From Chelonoidis abingdonii (lineage: Eukaryota > Chordata > Testudines > Testudinidae): a stretch of DNA of 64,000 nucleotides. The translations under genes were made by a program, and so were the position numbers. Numbering within the stretch: position 1 is the first letter of the stretch; the number at the start of each line of letters is the position of its first letter. Location of the stretch: NCBI RefSeq assembly GCF_003597395.2, contig NC_133773.1, positions 144,256,602 to 144,320,601 of the forward strand. Direction: 5' to 3'. The notes beneath the pieces were generated by a model. That model was not told where the DNA came from. It did not search any database and saw only the letters and a list, made by a program, of their open reading frames with translations. Positions 54,681 through 64,000 of this stretch are shown here, piece after piece.

Positions 54681-56528
54681 TCAGCACATGACCACTGCAG
54701 TATCGGTGGATCTTGCTGCGGTATTGGCTGCATCCAGAGCTGCTTGAAGAGCCGTGCGTGATATGATTTGGCCCTCAGAAACCAAAGCTGTGAACTGTTG
54801 TTTCTTTTGATCTGGAATGTGTTCAATAAAGTCCATGAACTTGTTACAGTTTTTGTGGTCATACTTTGCCAGAACAGCAGTATAACTGACAATTCGAAAT
54901 TGTAAAGTTGAAGAGGCATACACTTTGCGACCAAGGAGGTCCAGGTGTTTGCTTTCCTTGTTGGCTGGGGTGGAGCGGGAATATTGTTGTTTGTTCCTTT
55001 GGTTGGCTGTGTCCACTACCAGTGAGTTTGGCACAGGATGTGAGAAAAGGAATTCAGAGCCCTTAGAGGGAATGAAGTATTTACGGTCCGCTTGTTTGCA
55101 GGTAGGTTGGCTTGTGGCTGGAGCCTGCCAGATAGACTTAGCCGGTTCCAGAAGGGCTGCACTGATTGTTAATGCCAGCCTGGACGAAGAAGAGGGTTGC
55201 AGGATGTCCATTAGCTCATGTTGTTGGTCCGGGACTTCCTCTAAGTTGATTCTAATCTCACTGGCAACCCTTTTAAAAAGCTCCTGGAATTTTGAAAAAT
55301 CGTCTGAAGAAGTTTGAAGGGAGGGAAGTAATGCTTCTTCAGGCATTACTTCAGTTGCTGCTGAGTCATGGGCAGGAGTTAATTGATCCTGCAAATGGGA
55401 GGGTGCTGCTAAATGTGTCCTATCCTTTGGACGTTCGTCCGGTGGTGCCAAGCAAGTGCCGCGCCTCGTTAAGTGGAGTAGCGGGTGTGCTGCCGAGGAA
55501 AAGATGCCCATGGGGCCCAATATTGCCATGGTGGTGGGAAAGGCATAGGTGGTGCCATACAGGGGTTCCCATACCAGGAGGCAGGATCTCGAGGATATTC
55601 TGAGGTAATTTTCCTGTGCCCACGGGTGACAGGGGTCCGAGGATAGGAGTCTGTATACGTCGAAAAATCACCCTGTATTTCAGGTTCCCCTTCACTGGAG
55701 GAAAGCTGTTCAGACCCCGAATCATTCATAGGGGAGAAACAGTCCTTAAGCAAGGGTGACTGCAGCATAGGTGACACCAGGAGGTCACTTGACTGGGTAA
55801 ACTGCAGCGCTGAGACAGCTGAAGGTGAAGGCTGAAGCTGATAGAACTGCTGTGAGGGAATCCGGGTCTGCAACGGAGTTCTCAGTCTTGGCTCAGTGCC
55901 AGATAGCGCTGTCAATGTCGGTGCTTGAGCCAGTGCTGCGCTATTAATAGCAGGGTGTGGTGCCTCACGGAGATCCTGGTATGTCGGCACTACGTTCATC
56001 GCGATGCCGATGGGTGCCATAATCGAGGCAGGCAACTGAAAACCTGTAGCCTCAGCACCGGAGCTTCGCGCTGCTGCTGCAACCACAGGCGGGTTTGGCA
56101 CAGTGCCTGAGGAGCCCGGCTTGTTGAAAGTGCTCAAGCGGGGGAGCACAGGTAAGGAAATAGTAGATCTGACTGGAGAGGGTTTGTGTCTGAGGGTTTC
56201 TTTTGCATTTGACAGAAGGTGCCCTCTTTTTGCCGTTTTCTTCTGCCTTTTTGAACCGCGATAGCTGTGGCAGTGAGCGGAGGGAGAGTCTGCGCCACGG
56301 TCTGAGGCTGACACAAAGGATTTTTGAAGTAATGAGTTTAAGTTTTAGCTCCCTGTCTTTTCTCGCTCTGGAGTTTAGTTTAGTGCAGTGAGCACATTCT
56401 TGGGGAATGTGGGTCTCCCCCAAGCATTGTATGCACTGTGCATGTCCATCCGAAAGAGGAATAGGTTCCTTACAGGAGGAGCAGCGCTTAAAGCCTGTGG
56501 AGCCAGGCATGTCTGAAGCGGCTGCCAC
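54681..56528 (-). pseudogene. DIRS gag-like region, broken frames
   Basis: Three overlapping minus-strand frames together cover one gag-like region: 56528-56052, 56314-55469 and 55529-54681. The first has a Cys-rich segment (CSSCKEPIP, CIQCLGETH, CAHC) like the N-terminal zinc-binding part of vertebrate DIRS ORF1. The last carries a helical block ending AALDAANTAARS. Frame changes near 56300-56200 and 55500 show decay. It starts just inside the right terminal repeat. Confidence 0.7.
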
Positions 56529-56675
56529 TGAGAGAAAAAAAAAATTCTTTTTAAATGGTAGAAAAAAGGGTAAGTAACACTAACAACTAACTAACAAGAA
56601 ACTAGCTAACTACAAGTTATTTTAAGATGAGGAAAGAAATTCTTTTAACGAGTCTGCTGAGCTCCGTCTCAAGCT

Positions 56676-56866
56676 CGGGATGGTAGAGAAGGAACTGAGG
56701 GAACCAGCTGCGCATGCTCACTAGAGGTATACTCAGAGTGGGGGGGGCAGGCTCTGTGCAAGCGTGGCCGGTACGAGTACTGCTGCAGAAATCTCCGATC
56801 AAAGGCGCAGGGGCGCACCAACACCTGGAGTGAAGCACCCACAGGGACATCTCTCAAAGAACTAAT
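56676..56866 (-). repeat. DIRS right terminal inverted repeat
   Basis: On + ATCTCCGATCAAAGGCGCAG and GGTACGAGTACTGCTGCAGA mirror the left repeat near 49560-49610. Marks the 5' end of the minus-strand element. Confidence 0.8.
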
Positions 56867-56870
56867 AGCT

Positions 56871-58630
56871 CACTCCTCCATTGATATTCTTGTGGAATGT
56901 GTATACGTTGTGGGCATTGGGATATATGCTCAGTTATGACTGAAGTGCGTTTAAATCAGGCATGTTGTGGGAGTTGTGAACAGGTTGCCTTAGATAAGGA
57001 ATATGTATTTCATTCTCTGAGCGGCCTGATCTTCAGGCAAAGACAATGAAGGTCCAGTTTTACACATTAGGTAAATAAAACTATTAAGCTAACAAGTACG
57101 GGAAGCACATGGAGCACTCCCAGTCTCCTTCCTCGCAACTCGAATAAACTTTACTTTGAGCAGCAGCACTCAAAAGAACCCATTTCAGAGGTTTACTGGT
57201 CCATACAGACGGGTCTGAACCACAAATGGTAGGTAACTGATCGTATACAATATCACTGTATTGTATCTAAGTGTCTAGAGTGAGGCCTTTTCTTAAAGCT
57301 AATGACAAACTGCTGATTAATATCATTGTGAAATGTCTGTACTAACACGACAGGAGGAAATAGAGATACTTAATCATATTATGTTTTAAAGACTGTGGCT
57401 AACTGGGCATAAACAGGTTGCTTCCCAGGCAGCAGAGAAGGCAGCTATTCACCTGTCGCCTATGTAAATTTAGCATGGTGGCATCAAAACAATGGAAGCC
57501 CCATCTACAAACAGGAGGATGGGAAGCCCACAGGAAGGGAAAACCATCATGAGATCATCCTGCCTCTTGAAACACTCGTACGCTGGAAGATAGATGCAAT
57601 GACAGAATCCATCTTTGAGAACTATCACCAGACAGACACAAGGGAACAGAGCTCCTGCAAGCTGAGGAAGACGGGTTCTTCAAGCAAGGGGCTCGAAGTC
57701 TCTGGGAATTGAATATAGAAAACTGCTTAGACAAAGATCCTTCACTGAGGAAGACATGGAAAGCCAGATCTTTGTGCTTCTGTGAAAGGTCCTAAGAGAG
57801 AATCAGCCAGGGCTGGGAAGAAGAATGACTGGTGAGAGAAACCATCTTGAACAAACCCTGTACCTAGATAGATTGCTTTAGACTTGCAGATGCATGTTTT
57901 CACTCTAATTTGCTTGTAATCCTTTCTATCTTTACTCTTTTTACTTGGCATCACTTAACCTAGGTCCTTTTGTTCATACCTGTGTTTTATTTTTACTATA
58001 AACCAACTCAGTGCTGTGTGTAAATGGAAGGATGTATTTACTCCAGTTAATAAACTATGATGTGCTTTTGTGTCTCTAGAGGAACAAATGAACCTTAGTA
58101 TTTACCTGACTTGTCCAGGACAGGGCTGGACCTGGCAGGGGACATGGTTCTGGGGAAATCAGGACAGGGAGTGTGTTGGGGTCACCTTGCTGGTTGGGAC
58201 CCAGGCTGGTGAAAGCCAGAGTGGGGCTGTAGACAAGCTGCTGAGTTCAGAGCTGCTAGCACACAGACACTTCAGGGTGTGACCTGCATGCTTTGTAGGC
58301 TGGCTGGGAGCTACAGCAGCAAGCCAGTGTAAGGCACCCAGGGCTGCAGGGCAAGTGGTGAGACAACCACACACAGCTCTGAACTGCACTCCAGCATGTA
58401 ACTCACTTATTGTTGAATATTTGTATTATGACACCACCCATAGGGCCCAATCAGGATCAAGACTGCTGGAGGCTGTTCAAACACTCCTTGTGCTGAAGTG
58501 TTTACAATCTAAATTGACAATGAAGATGGGGGAGGGGAAAGGGATGAGGTCTTGTCAGATGCTTTTTGTTGTTCTTGAGATGGTTTGCCATTCTTTGATG
58601 AATAGGCCACATGTCAGAAACGTATTTTAA
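56871..58630. other. Unclassified LTR-like repeat region
   Basis: 57340-58430 looks like a long LTR-class interspersed repeat (GGCATCACTTAACC, TTAATAAACTATGATGTGCT, GTTGGGGTCACCTTGCTGG) with a poly(A)-type AATAAA, but I could not fix TG/CA ends or a duplication. No gene seen. Confidence 0.3.
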
Positions 58631-58639
58631 AAGGAGATT

Positions 58640-60245
58640 TGGATGAGAGGGTGGAGGCATGGGGGCTGTGAGCTGAAGGGAGAACGGGTGGTGATAGGGG
58701 ACTTCCAACTACCCAGACATCTGCTGGGAAAACACCACAGCAGGGCAAGTTGTGGGAATTAATTGGAGGCAACTGTTTATTACAGATGGTGGAGAAAGTG
58801 ACTATGGGAAAGGCATTCAAGATTTGATCCTGACAAATAAGGAGGAACTGTTGAGAATTTGAAGGTGGAATGCAGCTTGGGTGAAAGTGATTATAAAATT
58901 GTAAGAGTTCATGATTCTATGGAATGGTAGGAGGGAACACAGCAGAATAAACACAATGACCTTCAAGAATGCAAACTGGCAAACTCAGAGAGTTGGTAGG
59001 AAGATCCCCTGGGAAGAAAGTTTAAGGAAAAAAGAGTTCAGAAGAGTGGGCAATTACTTAAAGAAACATAAGGGCACAAGAGAAAACTATCCCATTGTGG
59101 TAGGGGAGATACCACAGAGACTACTCTGGCTAACCAGGAGATCTTCAATGACCTGAAACTCAAAAAAAGAGGAAACTAGGTCAAATTACAAAGGACAAGT
59201 ATAAAAAAACCACACAAGCAAGTAAAAGGCCAAAGCAAAAAACAAGATTACACTAGCTAGGGACATAAAGGGTAACAAGAAAACATTTTGCAAACACACA
59301 AGAAGCAACAGGAAGATCAAGAACAGGGTAAGCCTATTACTCCATGAGGAAAGACGATAGCAGAAAATGCAGCAATGGCTGAAGTGTTACATGCCTTTTA
59401 AAATTTGTTTTCACCAAAAAAAGTGTGCAGTGATTGGACAACTCACATAGTGAACATCAGTGCAAATGGGGTAGACTCTGAAGCTAAATACGAAAACAAG
59501 TTAAGAAATACTTAGATAAGTTAGAGGTCTTCAGGTTGGCAGGGCCTTATGAAATACATCCTAGAATACTTAAGGAACTGGCTGAAGAGATCTCTGAGCC
59601 ACTAGCAATTACTTTAGAGAATTCGTGGAGGACAGGAAAGATGTCCAAGGACTGGAAAAGGGCAAATATAGTACCTGTCTATAAAAAGGGGAATACGGAC
59701 ATCTGGGAAATTATAGACCAATCAGCTTAACTGCAGTATCCACAAAGATAGAGCAGCAAACAAACAATAACGTGATAAGTAACAATCAACATGGATTTGT
59801 CAGGAACAAATCATGTCAAACCCTTTGACCAGGTAACAAGCCTTGTGGTTAGAGCGGAAGAAGGTGATGTCATATAGCTCGACTTTAGTAAGGCTTTTTA
59901 CTGTCTCATGTGACAACTGGCATAATTGGCTGGAAAACCGTACTCAGAGTGGTTCCCAGTTGAGCTGGCAGGGCATATCGAGTGCAGTCATGCAGGGATC
60001 TCTTCTAGGTCTGGTTTTATTCAATATCTTCACAAACGATTTGGATAATGGCACAGAAAATAGGCTTATAAAGTCTGTGGAAGCTAGGAAGGGTTGCAAG
60101 CACTTGGGAGAACAGGATTATAATTCAAAATGGTCTCAGCAAACTGGAGAAATGGTCTGAAGTAAACAGGATGAAATTCAATAAGGACAAATGCAAAGTC
60201 CTCCACTTAGGAAGGAACAATCAGTTGCACACATACAAACTTGTT
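58640..60245 (+). pseudogene. CR1 LINE ORF2 relic (endonuclease end plus RT)
   Basis: Degenerate + strand LINE coding sequence. The endonuclease end is at about 58690-58900 (GGGGACTTCCAACTACCCAG, GATTTGATCCTGACAAATAA). Reverse-transcriptase parts follow: EIHPRILKELAEEISEPLAI and KDWKRANIVPVYKKG at 59540-59700, HGFVR near 59790, and a decayed MQGSLLGLVLFNIFTNDLDN at about 59990-60050. Many stops and frameshifts; no 3' UTR identified. Confidence 0.75.
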
Positions 60246-60381
60246 GCTCAGTAACTGGATACACCTGGAGGATGACCCCTGACACACTCAGTGGATGAGG
60301 ACATTAGCCTGGTCATAGGGCACATACATTCTTTAATCTGCCTAGCAATAGCTGTGTGAGAAAGCTCCCCTGCCCTTAAGC

Positions 60382-60807
60382 CAGCGGTGGCCAACCTGTG
60401 GCTCCAGAATCACATGCAGCTCTTCACAAGTTAATATGCGGATTCTCTAGGTACCAACTTCAGGGCTGGAGCTACAGTTGCCAACTTTCTAGAGTACCAG
60501 GGGACGCTCACTGCTCAATCCCTGGCTCTGTCACAGGTCTTGCCCCTACTCCACCCCTTCCAACCCCCTCCCCCGAGCCTGCCGTGCCCTTGCCCCTCCT
60601 CCTCCTCCCCAGAGCCTCCGGAACACCACAAAACAGCTGATCAGGAGGTAAGGGGAGGAAGAGATGCTGATTGGGTGGAGCTGCTGGTGAGTGGGAGGCA
60701 CTGGGAGTGGAGCCGGGGGAGCTGACAGGGGCTGCTGACGTATTATTGTGGCTCTTTGGCAATGTACATTGGTAAATTCTGGCTCCTTCTCAGGTTGGCC
60801 ACCCCTG
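60382..60807. mobile_element. Non-autonomous hAT element
   Basis: Inverted ends CAGCGGTGGCCAACCTG and (reverse complement) CAGGGGTGGCCAACCTG match at 16 of 17. Duplications CCTTAAGC (60374-60381) and CCTTATGG (60808-60815) match at 6 of 8. 426 bp with a C-rich then G-rich interior; no coding capacity. Confidence 0.7.
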
Positions 60808-60815
60808 CCTTATGG

Positions 60816-61047
60816 TGCCGTTATGTTCCAGACTGGAGAATGAAGAAGTGTTAAACTTTCCTACAGGTTTCCTGCATTTTTTAGATGTGAGATGAGTTCA
60901 GATCTTGCCTGAGGAGGGACAGGATTAGAAGAACTCTTTGCTAAAAACAGGCTCGTTAATTTTAGCGTTCACTTTAGGGACAAACTCAGAACAAAGATGC
61001 GAATCAAACTTGCCTGAGAAGAACTGCAAGAAAGGAGGAGTAACTAA
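60816..61047. other. Upstream flank, no gene seen
   Basis: No recognised feature. Confidence 0.4.
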
Positions 61048-61326
61048 GGCCATGTCTACACTACAGAGCCTATGCTGGCATAGCTATGCTGGCACAGCCC
61101 AATAGTGTAGAGACAGCATACATCAATATAAAGTTTGTCTGCTGGTGCAGGAGCACCACCTCCCCGAATAAAGTTAGCTCTGCCAACAGAAGCACTCTCC
61201 TGTTGGCACAGCCGCATTGGTACTGGTAGTTTTGTTGGCAGTGCTATTTTGCTAGGGGTGCGTGGTTTTTTCATACCTCTGACTGACATAACTATGCCAG
61301 CATAAATTTTAAGTGTCGATCAAGCC
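61048..61326. mobile_element. Harbinger-like MITE with TAA target duplication
   Basis: Ends GGCCATGTCTACACT and (reverse complement of right end) GGCTTGATCGACACT are similar inverted repeats beginning GG. They are flanked on both sides by TAA (61045-61047, 61327-61329), the 3-bp target of PIF/Harbinger elements. 279 bp, non-coding. A 3-bp duplication is weak evidence on its own. Confidence 0.55.
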
Positions 61327-61329
61327 TAA

Positions 61330-61899
61330 GAAACTAGCTCTCTTATCCTCCGGGCTGAGATTACAGCAACATTAAGATGAGGAACTTCATAGAAATTTGG
61401 TGTATGGGTCCAATGAGGCCCCATATGAACCTAGAGAACAAGGGATGTGTAACTACGGCGCAAGGGTCTCTAATAGCCCAGACAAAAAAGGTGACAGACG
61501 TGGGTGACAGCCAATGCCCCTCCTCCAGTAGGGCTGCAGAGAAAGCAGTGGCTGAGTTCTGTGGCAGAAGAGGTAACTGCTGATGCCTTTCGGCAGCATG
61601 CCCTGCACAGCCTACTGCAGAAAGCATGAGGCTGGGCGGCTGACCATCATAACTTTGCCATATCACAATTAATTTTCACTAGGGCGCTTCTCATCATAGA
61701 CTATTTCCTTGCCAAAGTTAAATTTTCTACCTAGCTATTTCAGGGCTAGAATTATAATTATTTTTTAAAGACAGAAAAATAGCTCCCATCATCCTCTTAC
61801 TCTAAAATTACACCCATCAACAATCAGCTCATCTGAACTGTATTTCATTCCCGGTTGTGATGCAGTTTGAGCAATGAGTGTGATGGAGAGTAGCATATA
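61330..61899. other. Upstream flank, no gene seen
   Basis: No recognised exon, RNA gene or repeat. Confidence 0.4.
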
Positions 61900-62160
61900 T
61901 ACGAGAGGAAGGATACCTCACTGGTTCAGGTCCTGCCTAGAACTTGGGAGATCCAGGTTCAATTCTTTGATCCACCAAAGGCTTCTCATGTGCCCTTGGG
62001 CAAATCGGTCCCTCCGAGCTTCTGAAACATGGGGGTAATACTACTGCCTCAGGTGGTGGCAGGAGAATACGTTAAAGACTGTGAGGTGCAGGCTACTCTT
62101 GTAATGGGGTCACGTAAGTAAGTGATTTATAAGAGTATTTTATTTTACATTTGCATATAG
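61900..62160 (+). repeat. MIR-type SINE, diverged
   Basis: GGTTCAGGTCCTGCCTAGAA head, CCAGGTTCAATTCTTTG box B, TGCCCTTGGGCAAATCGGTC core and an AAGTGATTTATAAGAG tail. Confidence 0.5.
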
Positions 62161-62264
62161 GGACAATACAGAAGGATTTAAATGGAAGATCTTTTAATGG
62201 TTGGAGGCTTGAATGGTATGGATGAATTTGTACAAGTGGATCATCCCTTTGGATGCATCTAGTG

Positions 62265-63821
62265 CAGGGGTCGGCAACCTATGGCACGCGTGCCAAAGAC
62301 GGCACGCGAGCCAATTTTTAATGGCACGCTGGAGCCTGCCGGGACTCCAGCATGCCACTAAAAATCCTGCCGAGCCCGGCTCGCTCTCCTCTGCCCTCCA
62401 CTTCCCCTGCGGGGGCAGGGAGCAGAAGCATAGCCATGCGCACACGGTGGGCAAATGGCCCCACTTTCCCGGCATGGCAACCCACGGGGTCCGCGCTCCC
62501 GGGCTGGAAGGCTGGGCTGAGCGCAGCAAGCTGCCAGCCCCTCCCCCGCCTTCTCCCCTCCCCCGGAGCCCTGCCGCCGCGTGCAGCGCTCTGGGGGTCG
62601 GGGCTGCGCGCTCCCGCGGGGAGGCAGACACACTCCCCGCTCAACCGGAGGGGCAGGGCCGTGTGCTCCCGCAGAGCAGCATATCTAGCTCTGTGTGGAG
62701 CCTCACAGTAAGGGGCCCAGGGCTGGGGGGGTTGGATAAGGGGTGGGGGCAGTTAGGGGACAGGGAGCAGGGTGGGTTGGATGGTGAGGTGGGATCCCGG
62801 GGCTTAGGCAGAGTCCCCGCGGTTTGAGGCAGATGAATGGGTTCAGGGCAGTCAGGGACGGAGAAGAGGTCTGGGGGGAAGTAGGGTGGGGTCTTCTGTG
62901 GGGTGGTCGGACAAGAGCCTGGGGGGGGTTATTGAGTTGCATTTTTTTTTTTCGGGCTCACTCACTTCCGCCCATCCCCGTCTGCCCATCGTCCCCTGCA
63001 GGAGGACAGGGTTGATAGCATGGGACCTGGGTTCTGGCGGAGGTGATGGATAGCTGCAATCAGGGACAGTAGATAGAGTCCAGCCTGGGGACAGGAAGAG
63101 AGCTTAATAGGGCAGTCCTGGTGGGAATTGGGCATCCCAGAGGGTATCAGGGAAAGAGCCAGTGTTGAGTTTTTAGAGGGCAGTCACCCATGCACTCTCC
63201 CCTGAGCCCCAAAAACCCCCCAACACACACACACACACACACACCACCTCCCTCTGCCCTGAGCCCCGCACCCCCCACCCACCTGAGCCCTGTATCTCCC
63301 TCATAACATACCCAGCCCTTACTTGACTCCTTTATCCCCCCCGCAACCCTAGCCCTGACTCTGGCACCCCCACCCATACCCAGCCCCCCCTCTGCCCTGA
63401 CACCTACACCCCCTCACATACCCAGCCCTGACTCCAGCCCTCTGGGTCCTGGCCGCTAGCCCCGCACAGCCCACTGCTGGTCTGGGCTTGTGGCTGATGG
63501 ACCCTTGCCAGCCGGGGTCCCGGCCGCAGGCACCGCTCAGCCCCCTGCTGGCCTAGGTGAACAGAACCCCAGACCAGCAGCTGGCTGAGTGGGCCAGCAG
63601 CGTAAGATCAACGTTTTAATTTCATATTAAATGAAGCTTCTTAAACATTTTGAAAATCCTGTTTTATTTTACAATGCAACACTAGTTTAGTTATATAATA
63701 TATAGACTTATAGAGAGAGACCTTCTAAAAAACGTTAATGTATTACCGGCACGCGAAACCTTAAATTAGAGTGAATAAATGAAGACTCGGCACACTGCTT
63801 CTGAAAGGTTGCTGATCCCTG
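62265..63821. mobile_element. Long non-autonomous hAT element, perfect 8-bp TSD
   Basis: Inverted ends CAGGGGTCGGCAACCT and (reverse complement) CAGGGATCAGCAACCT match at 14 of 16. Identical duplications ATCTAGTG lie at 62257-62264 and 63822-63829. At 1557 bp it is longer than the other hAT copies here. The left third is GC-rich and CpG-rich, the middle is C-rich with a CA repeat, and the right end is AT-rich. No transposase domain in any frame; the long open frames at 62194-62827 are composition effects. Confidence 0.8.
63223..63244. repeat. (CA)n microsatellite
   Basis: About eleven uninterrupted AC dinucleotides inside the hAT element. Confidence 0.9.
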
Positions 63822-63829
63822 ATCTAGTG

Positions 63830-64000
63830 TATTGTGCCAGGATGCCTTTTCCACCCAAATTTATAAGCCAATATCCTCCTCTTGCTCAGGGATGCTCCTG
63901 AGGGCATTCTGCACCAACAAATTAAAAATCCTGCACACAATATTTTAAAATTCTGCAAAATTGTGCAAATTTTATTTGTCAAATAAATGTGGAGGCTCCA
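63830..64000. repeat. AT-rich interspersed repeat, cut by the window edge
   Basis: AATTAAAAATCCTGCACACA, AAAATTCTGCAAAATTGTGC and a TTTGTCAAATAAATG stretch resemble one end of a common AT-rich reptile repeat. Truncated at 64000. Confidence 0.35.

Larger units (their letters stand above)
49485..56870 (-). mobile_element. DIRS-like tyrosine-recombinase retrotransposon, degenerate
   Basis: Minus-strand element with inverted terminal repeats, not LTRs. The right end (56676-56866) and left end (about 49518-49699) are reverse complements sharing TTTGATCGGAGATTTCTGCA and CTCAGTTCCTTCTCTAC. Inside, in order: gag-like frames, reverse transcriptase plus RNase H, and a tyrosine recombinase in place of an integrase. 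Next to the left end, 49770-49803 is complementary to the element's own tip (CAGTTACTGCACAAGGTGAG against CTCACCTTGTGCAGTAACTG), the internal complementary region typical of DIRS. All genes are frameshifted. A second DIRS copy (49804-51325) sits inside. No target duplication is expected for this class. Confidence 0.9.

Noticed and set aside
62194..62827. Long frames on both strands (up to 204 codons)
   Set aside because: They lie in the CpG-rich arm of a hAT element with perfect target duplications; no recognisable domain.

Overview
The window is vertebrate nuclear DNA, most likely from a turtle or another non-avian reptile. This is inferred from repeat content: CR1 LINEs with their characteristic 3' ends, amniote MIR-type SINEs, many small hAT elements with 8-bp target duplications, a Ty3/Gypsy element and DIRS-type tyrosine-recombinase retrotransposons. 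Nothing in it looks bacterial, and there is no operon structure.

The only host gene I recognise is dysferlin (DYSF), on the minus strand, represented by its two alternative first coding exons. The canonical first exon is at 40768-40855 and starts [12 protein letters not shown]. It has a TATA-like box about 90 bp upstream and a GTAAGA donor. A second first exon at 4819-4912 starts MLRCLLIGAS and ends SDPVASLTFRG; it matches the DYSF_v1-type alternative start. Both exons break after the first base of a Gly codon (phase 1), so both can splice to the same exon 2, which lies left of position 1. About 36 kb of the window between them is therefore DYSF intron 1, and 40.9-64 kb is upstream flank.

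Layout: 1-4.8 kb, intron with SINE pieces and a C-rich minisatellite. 4.8-5.0 kb, alternative exon 1 in a GC-rich patch. 5.0-18.4 kb, a very large minisatellite with 47-bp and 36-bp units. Most of this is written as two near mirror-image arms around a 25-N gap, and this looks like an assembly product of one noisy long read. 18.4-27.7 kb, repeat-poor to AT-rich intron with CR1, hAT and LTR pieces. 27.7-32.3 kb, a complete but decayed Ty3/Gypsy element (minus strand) with both LTRs, a tRNA-Ser-type primer site and a 5-bp target duplication. 32.3-40.7 kb, nested CR1s, hAT elements (one split by a solo LTR), and a MEF2/E-box cluster about 1 kb inside the intron. 40.8-41.0 kb, canonical DYSF exon 1 and promoter. 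41-49 kb, hAT and CR1 copies and a 1.06-kb LTR-type insertion. 49.5-56.9 kb, a degenerate DIRS-like retrotransposon with a second, internally deleted DIRS copy inserted at its internal junction. 57-64 kb, an LTR-like repeat, a long CR1 reverse-transcriptase relic, a Harbinger-like MITE and two hAT elements.

No complete host protein is encoded. Apart from the two DYSF exons, the supportable coding sequence belongs to transposable elements, nearly all of it broken.
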